From an uncultured Lachnospiraceae bacterium (GTDB lineage Bacteria > Bacillota > Clostridia > Lachnospirales > Lachnospiraceae): 64,000 nucleotides of DNA. This document shows, piece by piece, positions 25,127-32,820 of this stretch. Location of the stretch: the NCBI GenBank assembly GCA_900316855.1, contig ONEK01000003.1, positions 62,001-126,000 of the forward strand, given 5' to 3'. Every line of letters starts with the position of its first letter. Position 1 is the first letter of the stretch. The position numbers and the translations under genes are program-made. The notes under the pieces are model-generated. The model was not told the DNA's origin. It worked only from the letters and a program-made list of their open reading frames with translations, and did not search any database.

Positions 25127-26134
25127 ATGCAGGACAGCCACATTCTGCTCTCCGTCCGTGACCTGACAAAGCACTACCCCGCGGAGGGCAACGGATTTTT
25201 TCACAGGAACAACGAATTCATCCACGCCGTGGATCATGTAAGCTTCGACCTCCGGGAGGGCGAAACGCTCGGCCTTGTCGGGGAATCCGGCTGCGGGAAA
25301 TCCACGACCGGCCGGCTTGTCGTCGGTATGGAAAAGCCGGATGGCGGCTCGATCCTCTACGAGGGACAGGAGCTTGCCGGGATGAGCCGGAAGGAGCTCT
25401 CTTCGATCCGCACCCTGCTTCAGATGATCTTCCAGGACAGCTACCAGTCCCTGAATCCCAGGAAGCGCGTTCTGGACATTCTCGCGGATCCCATGGTCTT
25501 CCACGGCATCGTTTCCCGTGCCGACGCACCCCGCAGGGTCGGGGAGCTGCTGCAGCTCGTCGGCCTTCCTGCGGACGCCGCGGACCGCTATCCGCACGAG
25601 TTTTCCGGCGGACAGCGCCAGCGGATCTCCATTGCCAGGGCCCTGTCGCTCAATCCCAGGCTCATCGTCTGTGATGAGCCTGTTTCGGCGCTCGATGTCT
25701 CGATCCAGGCGCAGATCCTGAACCTGATGAAGGACCTGCAGGACAGGCTCGGCGTTGCCTACCTTTTCATCGCGCACGGCCTCGGGGCGGTGCATTACAT
25801 CTCCGACCGCATCGCGGTCATGTACCTGGGCGAAATCGTGGAGCTGGGAGAAGGGCAGGAGGTGTTTCGCCACCCGCTCCACCCTTACGCACAGGCGCTG
25901 ATCGGCGCGGTCCCGGCGGCGGATCCCGACCGCAGGCCGGATGATGCCTCCATTCTGAAGGGGGAAGCAGGCGACGCCGTCCATGTGGGCGAAGGGTGCC
26001 GCTTCGCCGCGCGCTGCCCCTTTGCAGCCGATCAGTGCCTGAGGGAGCATCCTGTCCTTACGGATTTCGGAAACGGCCACCTGGCAGCCTGCTGGCGCGC
26101 AGCCCGAGGGCATGAATGCGAACCCGGCATATAG
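25127..26134 (+). CDS. oppF: Peptide ABC transporter ATP-binding protein, OppF-like
   Basis: Second ATPase of the importer, 335 residues. Walker A is GESGCGKS, the Q-loop lies in MIFQDSYQSLNP, the signature is FSGGQRQRI, Walker B is LIVCDEPVSALD, and the switch region reads IAHGLG where IAHDLG is usual. The C-terminal extension holds GCRFAARCPFAADQCL. The Shine-Dalgarno is weak (TGGAAT), and a terminator-like hairpin lies just upstream, which may hold its expression down. Its stop codon (26132-26134) falls in the loop of hairpin B of the next modular element, so the last residues CEPGI are repeat-encoded. Confidence 0.92.
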   Translation: MQDSHILLSVRDLTKHYPAEGNGFFHRNNEFIHAVDHVSFDLREGETLGLVGESGCGKSTTGRLVVGMEKPDGGSILYEGQELAGMSRKELSSIRTLLQMIFQDSYQSLNPRKRVLDILADPMVFHGIVSRADAPRRVGELLQLVGLPADAADRYPHEFSGGQRQRISIARALSLNPRLIVCDEPVSALDVSIQAQILNLMKDLQDRLGVAYLFIAHGLGAVHYISDRIAVMYLGEIVELGEGQEVFRHPLHPYAQALIGAVPAADPDRRPDDASILKGEAGDAVHVGEGCRFAARCPFAADQCLREHPVLTDFGNGHLAACWRAARGHECEPGI

Positions 26135-26207
26135 CCGGGTTCGGTCTATCATAGATGCAAAACCGCCTTCGCGGGTTTTGCATCATGGGCCCGCAAACAA
26201 CGCGGGC
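26120..26207 (+). repeat. Modular hairpin element, copy 6 (B-C-D)
   Basis: B 26120-26142 (GAACCCGGC/GCCGGGTTC with loop ATATA holding the oppF stop), C 26154-26184 (GATGCAAAACC/GGTTTTGCATC, loop CTTC), D 26189-26207 (GCCCGC/GCGGGC). D is followed by the ATGAGGAAATTCC ribosome site of the first permease. Hairpin A is missing. Confidence 0.88.
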
Positions 26208-26220
26208 ATGAGGAAATTCC

Positions 26221-27177
26221 ATGGCAAAATACATTGCAAAACGCCTGCTGTACGGCCTGATCACGCTCCTCGGGATCACGATCATAGATTTCATCCTGAT
26301 GAACCTTGTCGGCAACCCGATTGACATCCTCGCGAGCAATCCGAAGGTTTCCGAGGGAGCACTTAAGGTGCGCGCACACGAGCTCGGCCTCGACCGCCCT
26401 GCCTGGCAGCAGTATTTCATCTGGATCGGCCAGATCCTGCACGGAAACTTCGGTTTCTCCTACAAGACGTATCAGCCCGTCTCGCAGATGATACTCTCGC
26501 ACCTTTTCCCCACGCTCATTCTCATGGGAACGGCGCTTGCCGTCTCCATGGTCATCGCGGTCGTCTTCGGCATCTACAGCGCTGTCCACGTCCATACGAA
26601 GAGGGACTACTCCATCGTCTTTCTCGCGTTCCTCGGGCAGTCCGTACCCGGCTTCTTCCTCGCCCTCGTGCTGATCTACTTCTTCAGCGTGAGGCTTGGC
26701 TGGCTTCCGTCCTCGGGAATGCGCAATCTCAATGATCCGGGGGACGGCGTGCAGCTTCGCTACCTCATCCTGCCCGCCACAGTCCTAGCGCTCTCGGAAG
26801 CCGGCAACAACATCCGCTATATCCGCTCCGCCATGCTCGAAATCCTGAACCAGGATTACCTGCGCACTGTAAAGGGCAAGGGTGTCGGCCGCCGCATCCT
26901 CATTTACCGGCATGCACTGCGCAATGCGCTCATCCCGATCGTGACCGTATTCGGCATGGAAATCCCCGGTCTTTTCGGCGGCTCGGTTATTCTGGAGCAG
27001 ATTTTTTCGTGGCCGGGTCTCGGCCTCATGACCATGAACGCCATCCTGCAGCGCGACTACCCCGTCATCATGGCGACGTGCCTTTTGTCCGCGGTCGTCG
27101 TGCTCCTTGCCAACATCGTTACCGACATCCTCTACGCCGTCGTGGATCCCACCGTGAAGCTGGGGAAGCAGTTTTGA
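26221..27177 (+). CDS. oppB: Peptide ABC transporter permease, OppB-like
   Basis: Integral membrane permease of 318 residues with about six spans. The N-terminal span MAKYIAKRLLYGLITLLGITIIDF is typical of OppB/DppB. The cytoplasmic EAA-type loop that contacts the ATPase is EAGNNIRYIRSAMLEILNQDYLRTVKGKG near residues 197-225. GAGGAAATTCC precedes the ATG. The last codons (KQF, then TGA) begin a 17-bp stem of hairpin A, and the 43 bp around the stop codon are repeated downstream at 27303-27345. Confidence 0.93.
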   Translation: MAKYIAKRLLYGLITLLGITIIDFILMNLVGNPIDILASNPKVSEGALKVRAHELGLDRPAWQQYFIWIGQILHGNFGFSYKTYQPVSQMILSHLFPTLILMGTALAVSMVIAVVFGIYSAVHVHTKRDYSIVFLAFLGQSVPGFFLALVLIYFFSVRLGWLPSSGMRNLNDPGDGVQLRYLILPATVLALSEAGNNIRYIRSAMLEILNQDYLRTVKGKGVGRRILIYRHALRNALIPIVTVFGMEIPGLFGGSVILEQIFSWPGLGLMTMNAILQRDYPVIMATCLLSAVVVLLANIVTDILYAVVDPTVKLGKQF

Positions 27178-27345
27178 ATGATCCGCCGATGCGGATCATT
27201 CGAAACTACGAGGGAAGCCTTCGGCATTCCCTCGGTGGATCATACGCGTGAAACCGCCTTCGCGGTTTTCACGCGATGGATGCCTGCTTGCGCAGGCATA
27301 TCGAAGCAGGTTTGAATGATCTGCCGATGCGGATCATTCGAAACT
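27165..27345 (+). repeat. Modular hairpin element, copy 7, flanked by 43-bp direct repeats
   Basis: A 27170-27207 (stem AGTTTTGAATGATCCGC, loop CGAT, overlapping the oppB stop), B 27209-27234 (CGAGGGAA/TTCCCTCG), C 27245-27275 (CGCGTGAAA.CCG, loop CTTC), D 27280-27299 (ATGCCTGC/GCAGGCAT), then a second A at 27314-27339. The 43-bp direct repeats 27165-27207 and 27303-27345, with a few mismatches, bracket the B-C-D part. Confidence 0.9.
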
Positions 27346-27366
27346 CACATACGGAAGTGAAAGCAC

Positions 27367-28242
27367 ATGGAAAAGAAAATGATGAAAAAAGACGTCCATG
27401 AAACATATGCCGGCATGGTCTGGCGCAGGTTTAAGAGGCACAGGGCGGGCTTTGCCTGCCTGATCCTTCTCCTTGCAATCGCCGCGGCAGCGGTGCTCGC
27501 GCCCGTACTCGCCCCCTTTGACCCGGACCAGATCAATCCGGCCTTCTCACAGGCACCCGGCGGTCCGTACCTTCTGGGAACGGATCAGATGGGAAGAGAC
27601 GTGTTCTCCCGGCTCCTTTACGGAACGCGGGTCTCTCTGACGGTCGGCGTGCTGTCCACGCTCCTTGCGACGTCCATCGGGGTCGTCCTGGGACTTACTG
27701 CCGGTTATTTCGGCGGCTGGGCTGACATGGTCATCATGCGGGTCACTGACATGATCATGTCCTTTCCCTACATCATGCTGATCCTTGTCGCCGGCGTAAT
27801 CTTCCGCCCCGGCATGTGGATGATCATCCTGATCCTCGGCTTCATCGACTGGCCCGGCGTCGCAAGGCTTGTGCGGGGCGAGGTCCTCTCGCTTAGGGAG
27901 AAGGATTTCATTCACAGCGCCGAGATCGCGGGCATGTCCCGCAGATACATCCTCTTTTCCGAGATCCTGCCGAACTGCTTTGCCCCGATCCTTATCTTCG
28001 CGACCGGCGTCATGGCGATTTCCATCCTCGATGAGGCTTCGCTCTCATTTCTGGGCATGGGCATCCAGCCGCCGCAGGCATCGCTCGGCAATATGCTGAA
28101 CGGCGCACAGTCCATTTCCGTCCTCACAGGCATGCCCTGGCTCTGGGTCGCCCCCGGCGTCATGATCATCCTGCTCGTCGTCTGCACGAACTTCGTCGGC
28201 GACGCGCTCCGCGATGCGATGGATCCCAACACCTCCTGGTGA
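27367..28242 (+). CDS. oppC: Peptide ABC transporter permease, OppC-like
   Basis: Second permease of the importer, 291 residues. The N-terminal cytoplasmic segment and first span (RFKRHRAGFACLILLLAIAA) are followed by the OppC extracellular stretch LLGTDQMGRDVFSRLLYGTR. The EAA-type loop is RLVRGEVLSLREKDFIHSAEIAGMS. The protein ends DALRDAMDPNTSW. The start at 27367 has a weak GGAAGTG, and in-frame ATG codons at 27379 and 27382 are alternatives. It is the last gene of the plus-strand block and converges on tgt with a 17-bp gap. No terminator is visible between them. Confidence 0.93.
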   Translation: MEKKMMKKDVHETYAGMVWRRFKRHRAGFACLILLLAIAAAAVLAPVLAPFDPDQINPAFSQAPGGPYLLGTDQMGRDVFSRLLYGTRVSLTVGVLSTLLATSIGVVLGLTAGYFGGWADMVIMRVTDMIMSFPYIMLILVAGVIFRPGMWMIILILGFIDWPGVARLVRGEVLSLREKDFIHSAEIAGMSRRYILFSEILPNCFAPILIFATGVMAISILDEASLSFLGMGIQPPQASLGNMLNGAQSISVLTGMPWLWVAPGVMIILLVVCTNFVGDALRDAMDPNTSW

Positions 28243-28259
28243 GGCGGTGCCGGGCAGCG

Positions 28260-29471
28260 TCACGAATTCTCGTACGGGTCCCCGGCAAGATCCTCGAGCT
28301 TTCGCTTCTTCCAGGCCTCGAACCGGTCCGCGTCGAGCGCGTCCCGGATTTCCTGCATCAGATGATTATAGAAATACAGGTTGTGCATGACGCAAAAGCG
28401 CAGACCCAGCGCCTCGTCCGCCTTTAACAGGTGCCGGATATAGGCACGGGAGTATCCCCTGCGGCAGACAAGACAGCCGCAGGAGGGATCAACAGGTCTT
28501 GTGTCCTTCTCGTACTTCAGGTTTCGGATCCGCAGCGTCCCGTGGTTCGTGTACAGGTTGCCGTGCCGCCCGTTCCTGGACGGATAGACGCAGTCGAAGA
28601 AGTCAATGCCCCGCGCCACCCCTTCGATGATGTTTTCCGGTGTTCCGACGCCCATGAGGTACGTCGGCTTATCCTTCGGCAGGTAAGGTGTCGTCTGTTC
28701 GATGATGTCATACATCTGCTCGTGCGTCTCGCCGACGGCAAGGCCGCCGACCGCGTACCCGTCGAGATCCAGTTCCGAGATCCGCTTCGCGTTTTCAATC
28801 CGGATATCCGGGAATATCGCTCCCTGGTTGATGCCGAACAGCAGCTGGTGCGGATTGACGGCCGTCTCCTCCTGCCGGAATGTGTCCATGGCCTTCTGGC
28901 AGCGGACAAGCCAGCGCTGTGTCCTTAAGACGGACTGCTCGACGTAATCGCGCTCCGCAAGCGCCGGAGGACACTCATCAAACGCCATGGCGATCGTCGA
29001 GCCGAGGTTTGACTGAATCCGCATGGACTCCTCCGGCCCCATGAAGATCTTCGCCCCGTCGACGTGGCTGTGGAACGTCACGCCCTCCTCCTTGATATGC
29101 CTCAGCTCCGCGAGCGAGAAGACCTGAAAGCCCCCGGAATCCGTGAGAATCGGCCTCTTCCACAGCGTGAACCGGTGCAGCCCTCCGAGCTCCCGGATCG
29201 TTTCATCCCCGGTCCGCACATGCAGGTGATAGGTATTGCACAGCATGACCTGCGTATCGATGCTCTCGAGGTCGCCCGCCGACAGGCCTCCCTTGATCGC
29301 TCCCGCTGTCGCGACGTTCATGAAGACCGGCGTCTCGATGACGCCGTGCACCGTCGTAAGCCTCGCGCGCTTTGCCATGCCGGATGTCTTCAGCAGCTCA
29401 TAGTAACTGTTCCTGCCCGCGGGAATCATCTTCACCGCTTCCTGGTTGTAGGTATCCCTGATCTGATTCAT
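28260..29471 (-). CDS. tgt: tRNA-guanine transglycosylase (queuine/preQ1 tRNA-ribosyltransferase)
   Basis: The enzyme exchanges guanine-34 in GUN tRNAs for the queuosine precursor preQ1. Motifs seen are RLTTVHGVIETPVFMNVATAGAIKG, the catalytic region ILTDSGGFQVFSLAEL, and zinc ligands CGCLVC followed by a His in CVMHNLYFY. As drawn it has 403 residues, with about 20 more at the N-terminus than usual. The internal ATG at 29429 (MIPAGRNSYYELLKTSG), preceded by AGGAAG, may be the true start. yajC, its usual neighbour, lies 8.5 kb away. Confidence 0.95.
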   Translation of the reverse strand: MNQIRDTYNQEAVKMIPAGRNSYYELLKTSGMAKRARLTTVHGVIETPVFMNVATAGAIKGGLSAGDLESIDTQVMLCNTYHLHVRTGDETIRELGGLHRFTLWKRPILTDSGGFQVFSLAELRHIKEEGVTFHSHVDGAKIFMGPEESMRIQSNLGSTIAMAFDECPPALAERDYVEQSVLRTQRWLVRCQKAMDTFRQEETAVNPHQLLFGINQGAIFPDIRIENAKRISELDLDGYAVGGLAVGETHEQMYDIIEQTTPYLPKDKPTYLMGVGTPENIIEGVARGIDFFDCVYPSRNGRHGNLYTNHGTLRIRNLKYEKDTRPVDPSCGCLVCRRGYSRAYIRHLLKADEALGLRFCVMHNLYFYNHLMQEIRDALDADRFEAWKKRKLEDLAGDPYENS

Positions 29472-29551
29472 TCTGGTCTCGTAATCAATCCTGCCGCCGA
29501 TGACAGCTTTTCCCGGTCAGGCAGTCTGCTCCGGCTGTTTTCCTCCCTGCA

Positions 29552-30655
29552 TCAGCACGCGTAAAATTTACGCACATTCTCCGCACGCGCCGACAGATTC
29601 AGCAGCATGGCGTCGAGGAGGGAGAGCGCACTCATCGCCTCGCAGACGACAACCGCCCTCGGAACAATGACGGGGTCGTGCCTGCCATGGATGGAGAGCG
29701 CCTTCGGAACGCCGTTCCCGTGTACGGTTTCCTGCGGCTGCGCGATAGACGGCGTCGGCTTGAAATAGCTGCTGAGAACGATGTCCGAGCCGTCCGAGAT
29801 GCCGCCCAGGATCCCGCCCGCGTGATTCGTGCGCTTCCGGATGATCCCGTCCTCATCGCTGTAGAAGGCGTCGTTATTCTGCGAGCCTGTCCGCACGGCG
29901 GCAAACATCCCGTCTCCGACACCGACGGACTTCACAGCGCCGATCGACATCAGTGCCCCCGCGAGCATCGCGTCAAGCTTGTGGAAAACAGGGTCCCCGA
30001 CCCCCGCCGGGACGCCGCTGATCCTGCCCTCGACCATGCCCCCGAGCGAGTCCTTCGCGGCCTTTGCCTGTTCAATGAGCTCCATGGCCGCGGCATCCGC
30101 TGACCTGTCCGGCATCCTGGTCGCCGTCTTCCAGATGAGGTCCCGGTCAAAATGCCCCCGGTCGATCACCACGTCCCCGATCGCCGCGGTGTAGAAGCAA
30201 AGGTCCACACCGAGCTCGTTCAGGAATTTCTCCGCGATGGCACCTGCCGCGACCCGTGCGGTCGTCTCCCGGCCGGAGGATCTGCCGCCGCCCCGGTAAT
30301 CGCGGATGCCGTACTTCCTCTCATACGTGTAATCCGCGTGTCCTGGCCGGTAGCAGTCCTTCAGCTCCCTGTAGTCCTCTGAGTGCTGGTCACTGTTGCG
30401 GACAAGGAGTGAAATCGGCGTGCCCGTCGTCACGCCGTCAAAAACCCCCGAGAGAATTTCCACGGTATCCGATTCGTTCCGCGCTGTCGCGGCAGCGGAC
30501 TGACCAGGTCTTCGCCGGTCCATCACCGGCTGGATATCCTCCTCCGAGAGCTTCATCCCGGCGGGAAAGCCGTCCAGGACACAGCCGACTGCCGGTCCGT
30601 GGGACTCGCCCCATGTTGTCACCTTCAAGATTGTTCCGAAACTGGATCCTGCCAT
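29552..30655 (-). CDS. aroC: Chorismate synthase
   Basis: FMN-dependent final enzyme of the shikimate pathway, 367 residues, making chorismate from EPSP. The N-terminus MAGSSFGTILKVTTWGESHGPAVG carries the family signature. Other blocks are GRSSGRETTARVAAGA and SDGSDIVLSSYFKPTPSI. The Shine-Dalgarno (CCGGAAAATT) is weak. A hairpin with CCCCG/CGGG sits just upstream. It lies between the lactonase gene and tgt on the same strand, with 80 bp to tgt. Confidence 0.96.
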   Translation of the reverse strand: MAGSSFGTILKVTTWGESHGPAVGCVLDGFPAGMKLSEEDIQPVMDRRRPGQSAAATARNESDTVEILSGVFDGVTTGTPISLLVRNSDQHSEDYRELKDCYRPGHADYTYERKYGIRDYRGGGRSSGRETTARVAAGAIAEKFLNELGVDLCFYTAAIGDVVIDRGHFDRDLIWKTATRMPDRSADAAAMELIEQAKAAKDSLGGMVEGRISGVPAGVGDPVFHKLDAMLAGALMSIGAVKSVGVGDGMFAAVRTGSQNNDAFYSDEDGIIRKRTNHAGGILGGISDGSDIVLSSYFKPTPSIAQPQETVHGNGVPKALSIHGRHDPVIVPRAVVVCEAMSALSLLDAMLLNLSARAENVRKFYAC

Positions 30656-30765
30656 AATTTTCCGGAGGATGAGCCCGCTGCGGGGATCATCCTTTTTCCC
30701 TTCTTTTTGTAGTTATCTGGAAGCGGATCCGGACGCATCCCCGGATTCCTTCACAGCATCGTGGT

Positions 30766-31881
30766 TCAGCTCTGATCCGCAGTCAGCCTGTGGAAAATGA
30801 CGCAGTTCGGCTGATCGACGCGGATTTCCTTCCCGTTCATGATGATGAGGCCGCGCTCGAGGTCAACGTTGAAGAAAGTCATCGTGTTCGACTCATGGTT
30901 GAGTGAAACGAGGTGGCGGTTGTCCGGGAACAGCGTCACGTCCTTCGGGTAATCTCCCGAAACCGGCAGGCACAGGATCTTCGATAGCTCCCCCGTCTCG
31001 TGGCTGATCCGGAAAATCGTCACGGAATTGTCACCGGCGTTCGAGGTCACAAGGTAGTTGAAATCATCCGAGAGGTTGAGCGCCGACGCGGCGGCATCGG
31101 CCGAATGATAGTTGTTCAGCGTCGAGATCGTCTGCACCTTCTCGAACTCCGGCTCGTCGTCCACAACCCTGTAGGAATAGACGTCAATGCTGCACTTTAG
31201 CTCGTTCACGATATACAGGAACCTGCCGTCCTTCGAGAACTTCAGGTGCCGCGGCGCCGACTGCAGGGCGCTGTGAATGATGTCGACCTGCCGGATCTTT
31301 CCCGTGTCGGGGTTGAACTTGTAGACGTTGACGTGGTCGAGTCCAAGGTCCGCCGCGCACAGGAACCGGTTGTCGCGCGTCATCTTCACACACTGCACGT
31401 GGGGGCGGAAGTTGCGGTCCGCAATGGAACCCATCCCCTTGTGGTACACCTCGTCGCAGATCTCCCCGATCGAGCCGTCGTCCCGGAGCCTGAGCACCGT
31501 GATTTTGCCGTCATGGTAGCCCGCGACGAACAGCCAGCGGTCGGAATAATCTGTCGACAGGTACGAGCCCCGCATCCCGTTGATGCCGCCCTTGTTCACA
31601 AATTCCAGATCGCCGCCCTTTGTGATTTTGTATGCCTCCACGCCGAAATCCGTGATGGAATACAGGAATTTCTGGTTGTGGGAGATCGTCACATAGGACG
31701 AGTTCGTGATCTCGACCTGATCCTTCTCGATAAAGCGGCCGTTTTCGAGGTCGACATCATAGATCCGGATGCCGAAATCACCCGCGCTCCCCGTCGTATA
31801 GGCGGAAACATAGGCTACGTAGCGGTCTTTGCCCTTTTTGCTCTTTATGCTTTTTTCTGCTTCTGCTTTCTTCTGAACCAT
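30766..31881 (-). CDS. Lactonase family seven-bladed beta-propeller protein
   Basis: The 371-residue protein has repeated propeller blades recognisable as YVAYVSAYT, YVTISHNQKFLYSI, RPHVQCVKMTRDNRFLCAADLG, SAPRHLKFSKDGRFLYIVNEL and YPKDVTLFPDNRHLVSLNH. These match the 6-phosphogluconolactonase/YkgB-type lactonase family. Members hydrolyse 6-phosphogluconolactone or related lactones, but activity varies, so the pathway is uncertain. No signal peptide is present. The start at 31881 is set by AAAGGA before the ATG and not by the longer open frame. The N-terminus is a Lys-rich tail of about 18 residues. Confidence 0.85.
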   Translation of the reverse strand: MVQKKAEAEKSIKSKKGKDRYVAYVSAYTTGSAGDFGIRIYDVDLENGRFIEKDQVEITNSSYVTISHNQKFLYSITDFGVEAYKITKGGDLEFVNKGGINGMRGSYLSTDYSDRWLFVAGYHDGKITVLRLRDDGSIGEICDEVYHKGMGSIADRNFRPHVQCVKMTRDNRFLCAADLGLDHVNVYKFNPDTGKIRQVDIIHSALQSAPRHLKFSKDGRFLYIVNELKCSIDVYSYRVVDDEPEFEKVQTISTLNNYHSADAAASALNLSDDFNYLVTSNAGDNSVTIFRISHETGELSKILCLPVSGDYPKDVTLFPDNRHLVSLNHESNTMTFFNVDLERGLIIMNGKEIRVDQPNCVIFHRLTADQS

Positions 31882-31960
31882 AGCGATCCTTTCCGGGCTT
31901 GTGCAAGACTCCCCGGCAGTGCATAACGTTTCTTTCGCGCAATCCGGGGCCTGCCCTCTT

Positions 31961-32578
31961 TCAGCGGAACACACCGAACGGGTCCTGCGTCTCGTGCAGC
32001 TTCACGACATGGAAATTCCCGCTCCCGTCTCTATTCTCCTCCGCCTCTATGATTGTACAGTTTCCGATGCCCTGATGCCAGATTTCCGGCAGCTCCAGAT
32101 ATCCGAAGAGTACGAGCATGCAGCGCATGGCACAGCCGTGGCACCCGACGAGGACCGAATGATCCCCCGTCTTCGCCAGGTCTTCGAAAAACGACCGCAG
32201 CCTTTGAAGGAGCTGATCAAAGCTCTCTGCGCCCTCCGGCGGCACATACAGGTCCGGCCGCGTGAAAAGGCACCCTGCAAGCGGGGCATCCTTCACAAAC
32301 GGCGTTCCGTCGAGGGGTCCGAAATCCATCTCCCTGAGCCTGTCGTCAAGGAGAATCTCCCCCTCGGGAAGGCCCGTCACGGTCTCCACCGTCTCGAGAG
32401 CGCGCGGGATCGGGCTCGAATACACCCGGTCGAAGGAAAGGCCCATCTCTTTGATGGTCTTCTTCGCTGCCCTCGCCTGTTCAAAGCCCTGCTCATTCAG
32501 ATGCGTGTATGTCTGACCCTGAAACAGGTGCCTTGCGTTGTAATCCGTCTCGCCGTGACGCAGAATATATACCTTCAC
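31961..32578 (-). CDS. Histidine phosphatase (phosphoglycerate mutase-like) family protein
   Basis: The 205-residue protein begins VKVYILRHGETDYNARHLFQGQ, with the phospho-His motif RHGE, and has the second catalytic His in VGCHGCAMRCML. Members include cofactor-dependent mutases, alpha-ribazole phosphatases and broad phosphatases, and the substrate is unclear. Initiation is a GTG at 32578, after GTGAGGTAAGA. No in-frame ATG lies closer than the repeat. The Shine-Dalgarno lies immediately after hairpin D of the modular element. The gene follows the larE-larB fusion on the same strand. Confidence 0.85.
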   Translation of the reverse strand: MKVYILRHGETDYNARHLFQGQTYTHLNEQGFEQARAAKKTIKEMGLSFDRVYSSPIPRALETVETVTGLPEGEILLDDRLREMDFGPLDGTPFVKDAPLAGCLFTRPDLYVPPEGAESFDQLLQRLRSFFEDLAKTGDHSVLVGCHGCAMRCMLVLFGYLELPEIWHQGIGNCTIIEAEENRDGSGNFHVVKLHETQDPFGVFR

Positions 32579-32582
32579 TCTT

Positions 32583-32744
32583 ACCTCACATGCCTGCGTC
32601 AGCAGGCATCCATCACGGAAAATCCGCGAAGGCGGTTTTCCGTGTATGATCACAGGTCGGGTGCCGCAGGCACCGACCGGGTTATGAAAGTTTCGCATCA
32701 GCGAAACTTTCTGACTTGCCTCACATGCCTGCGTCAGCAGGCAT
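32583..32744 (-). repeat. Modular hairpin element, copy 8 (D-A-B-C-D)
   Basis: In transcription direction: D 32744-32725 and A 32711-32686 (stem GAAAGTTTCG, loop TGAT), then B 32678-32655 (GGTCGG.TGCC/GGCA.CCGACC), C 32644-32614 (CACGGAAAA.CCG, loop CTTC) and D 32609-32590 (ATGCCTGC/GCAGGCAT). The D hairpins and their following GTGAGG form nearly identical direct repeats (32583-32609 and 32718-32744) around A-B-C, as in copies 3 and 7. Confidence 0.9.
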
Positions 32745-32820
32745 CATTTCCTTTCGTCTCAGTGCTGTCTTTGTGTGCACAGGACCTGTGCGGCATCCTG
32801 TGCCTGCTGCCCTGCAGGCG

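Noticed and set aside
24913..25161. Open frames through the hairpin elements encoding peptides such as NTNPAGKKPGSE
   Set aside because: The same peptide recurs wherever the repeat does and simply fuses onto the starts of neighbouring genes (asd, oppF, serC). The annotated genes have better starts downstream, so this is repeat sequence and not a conserved small protein.
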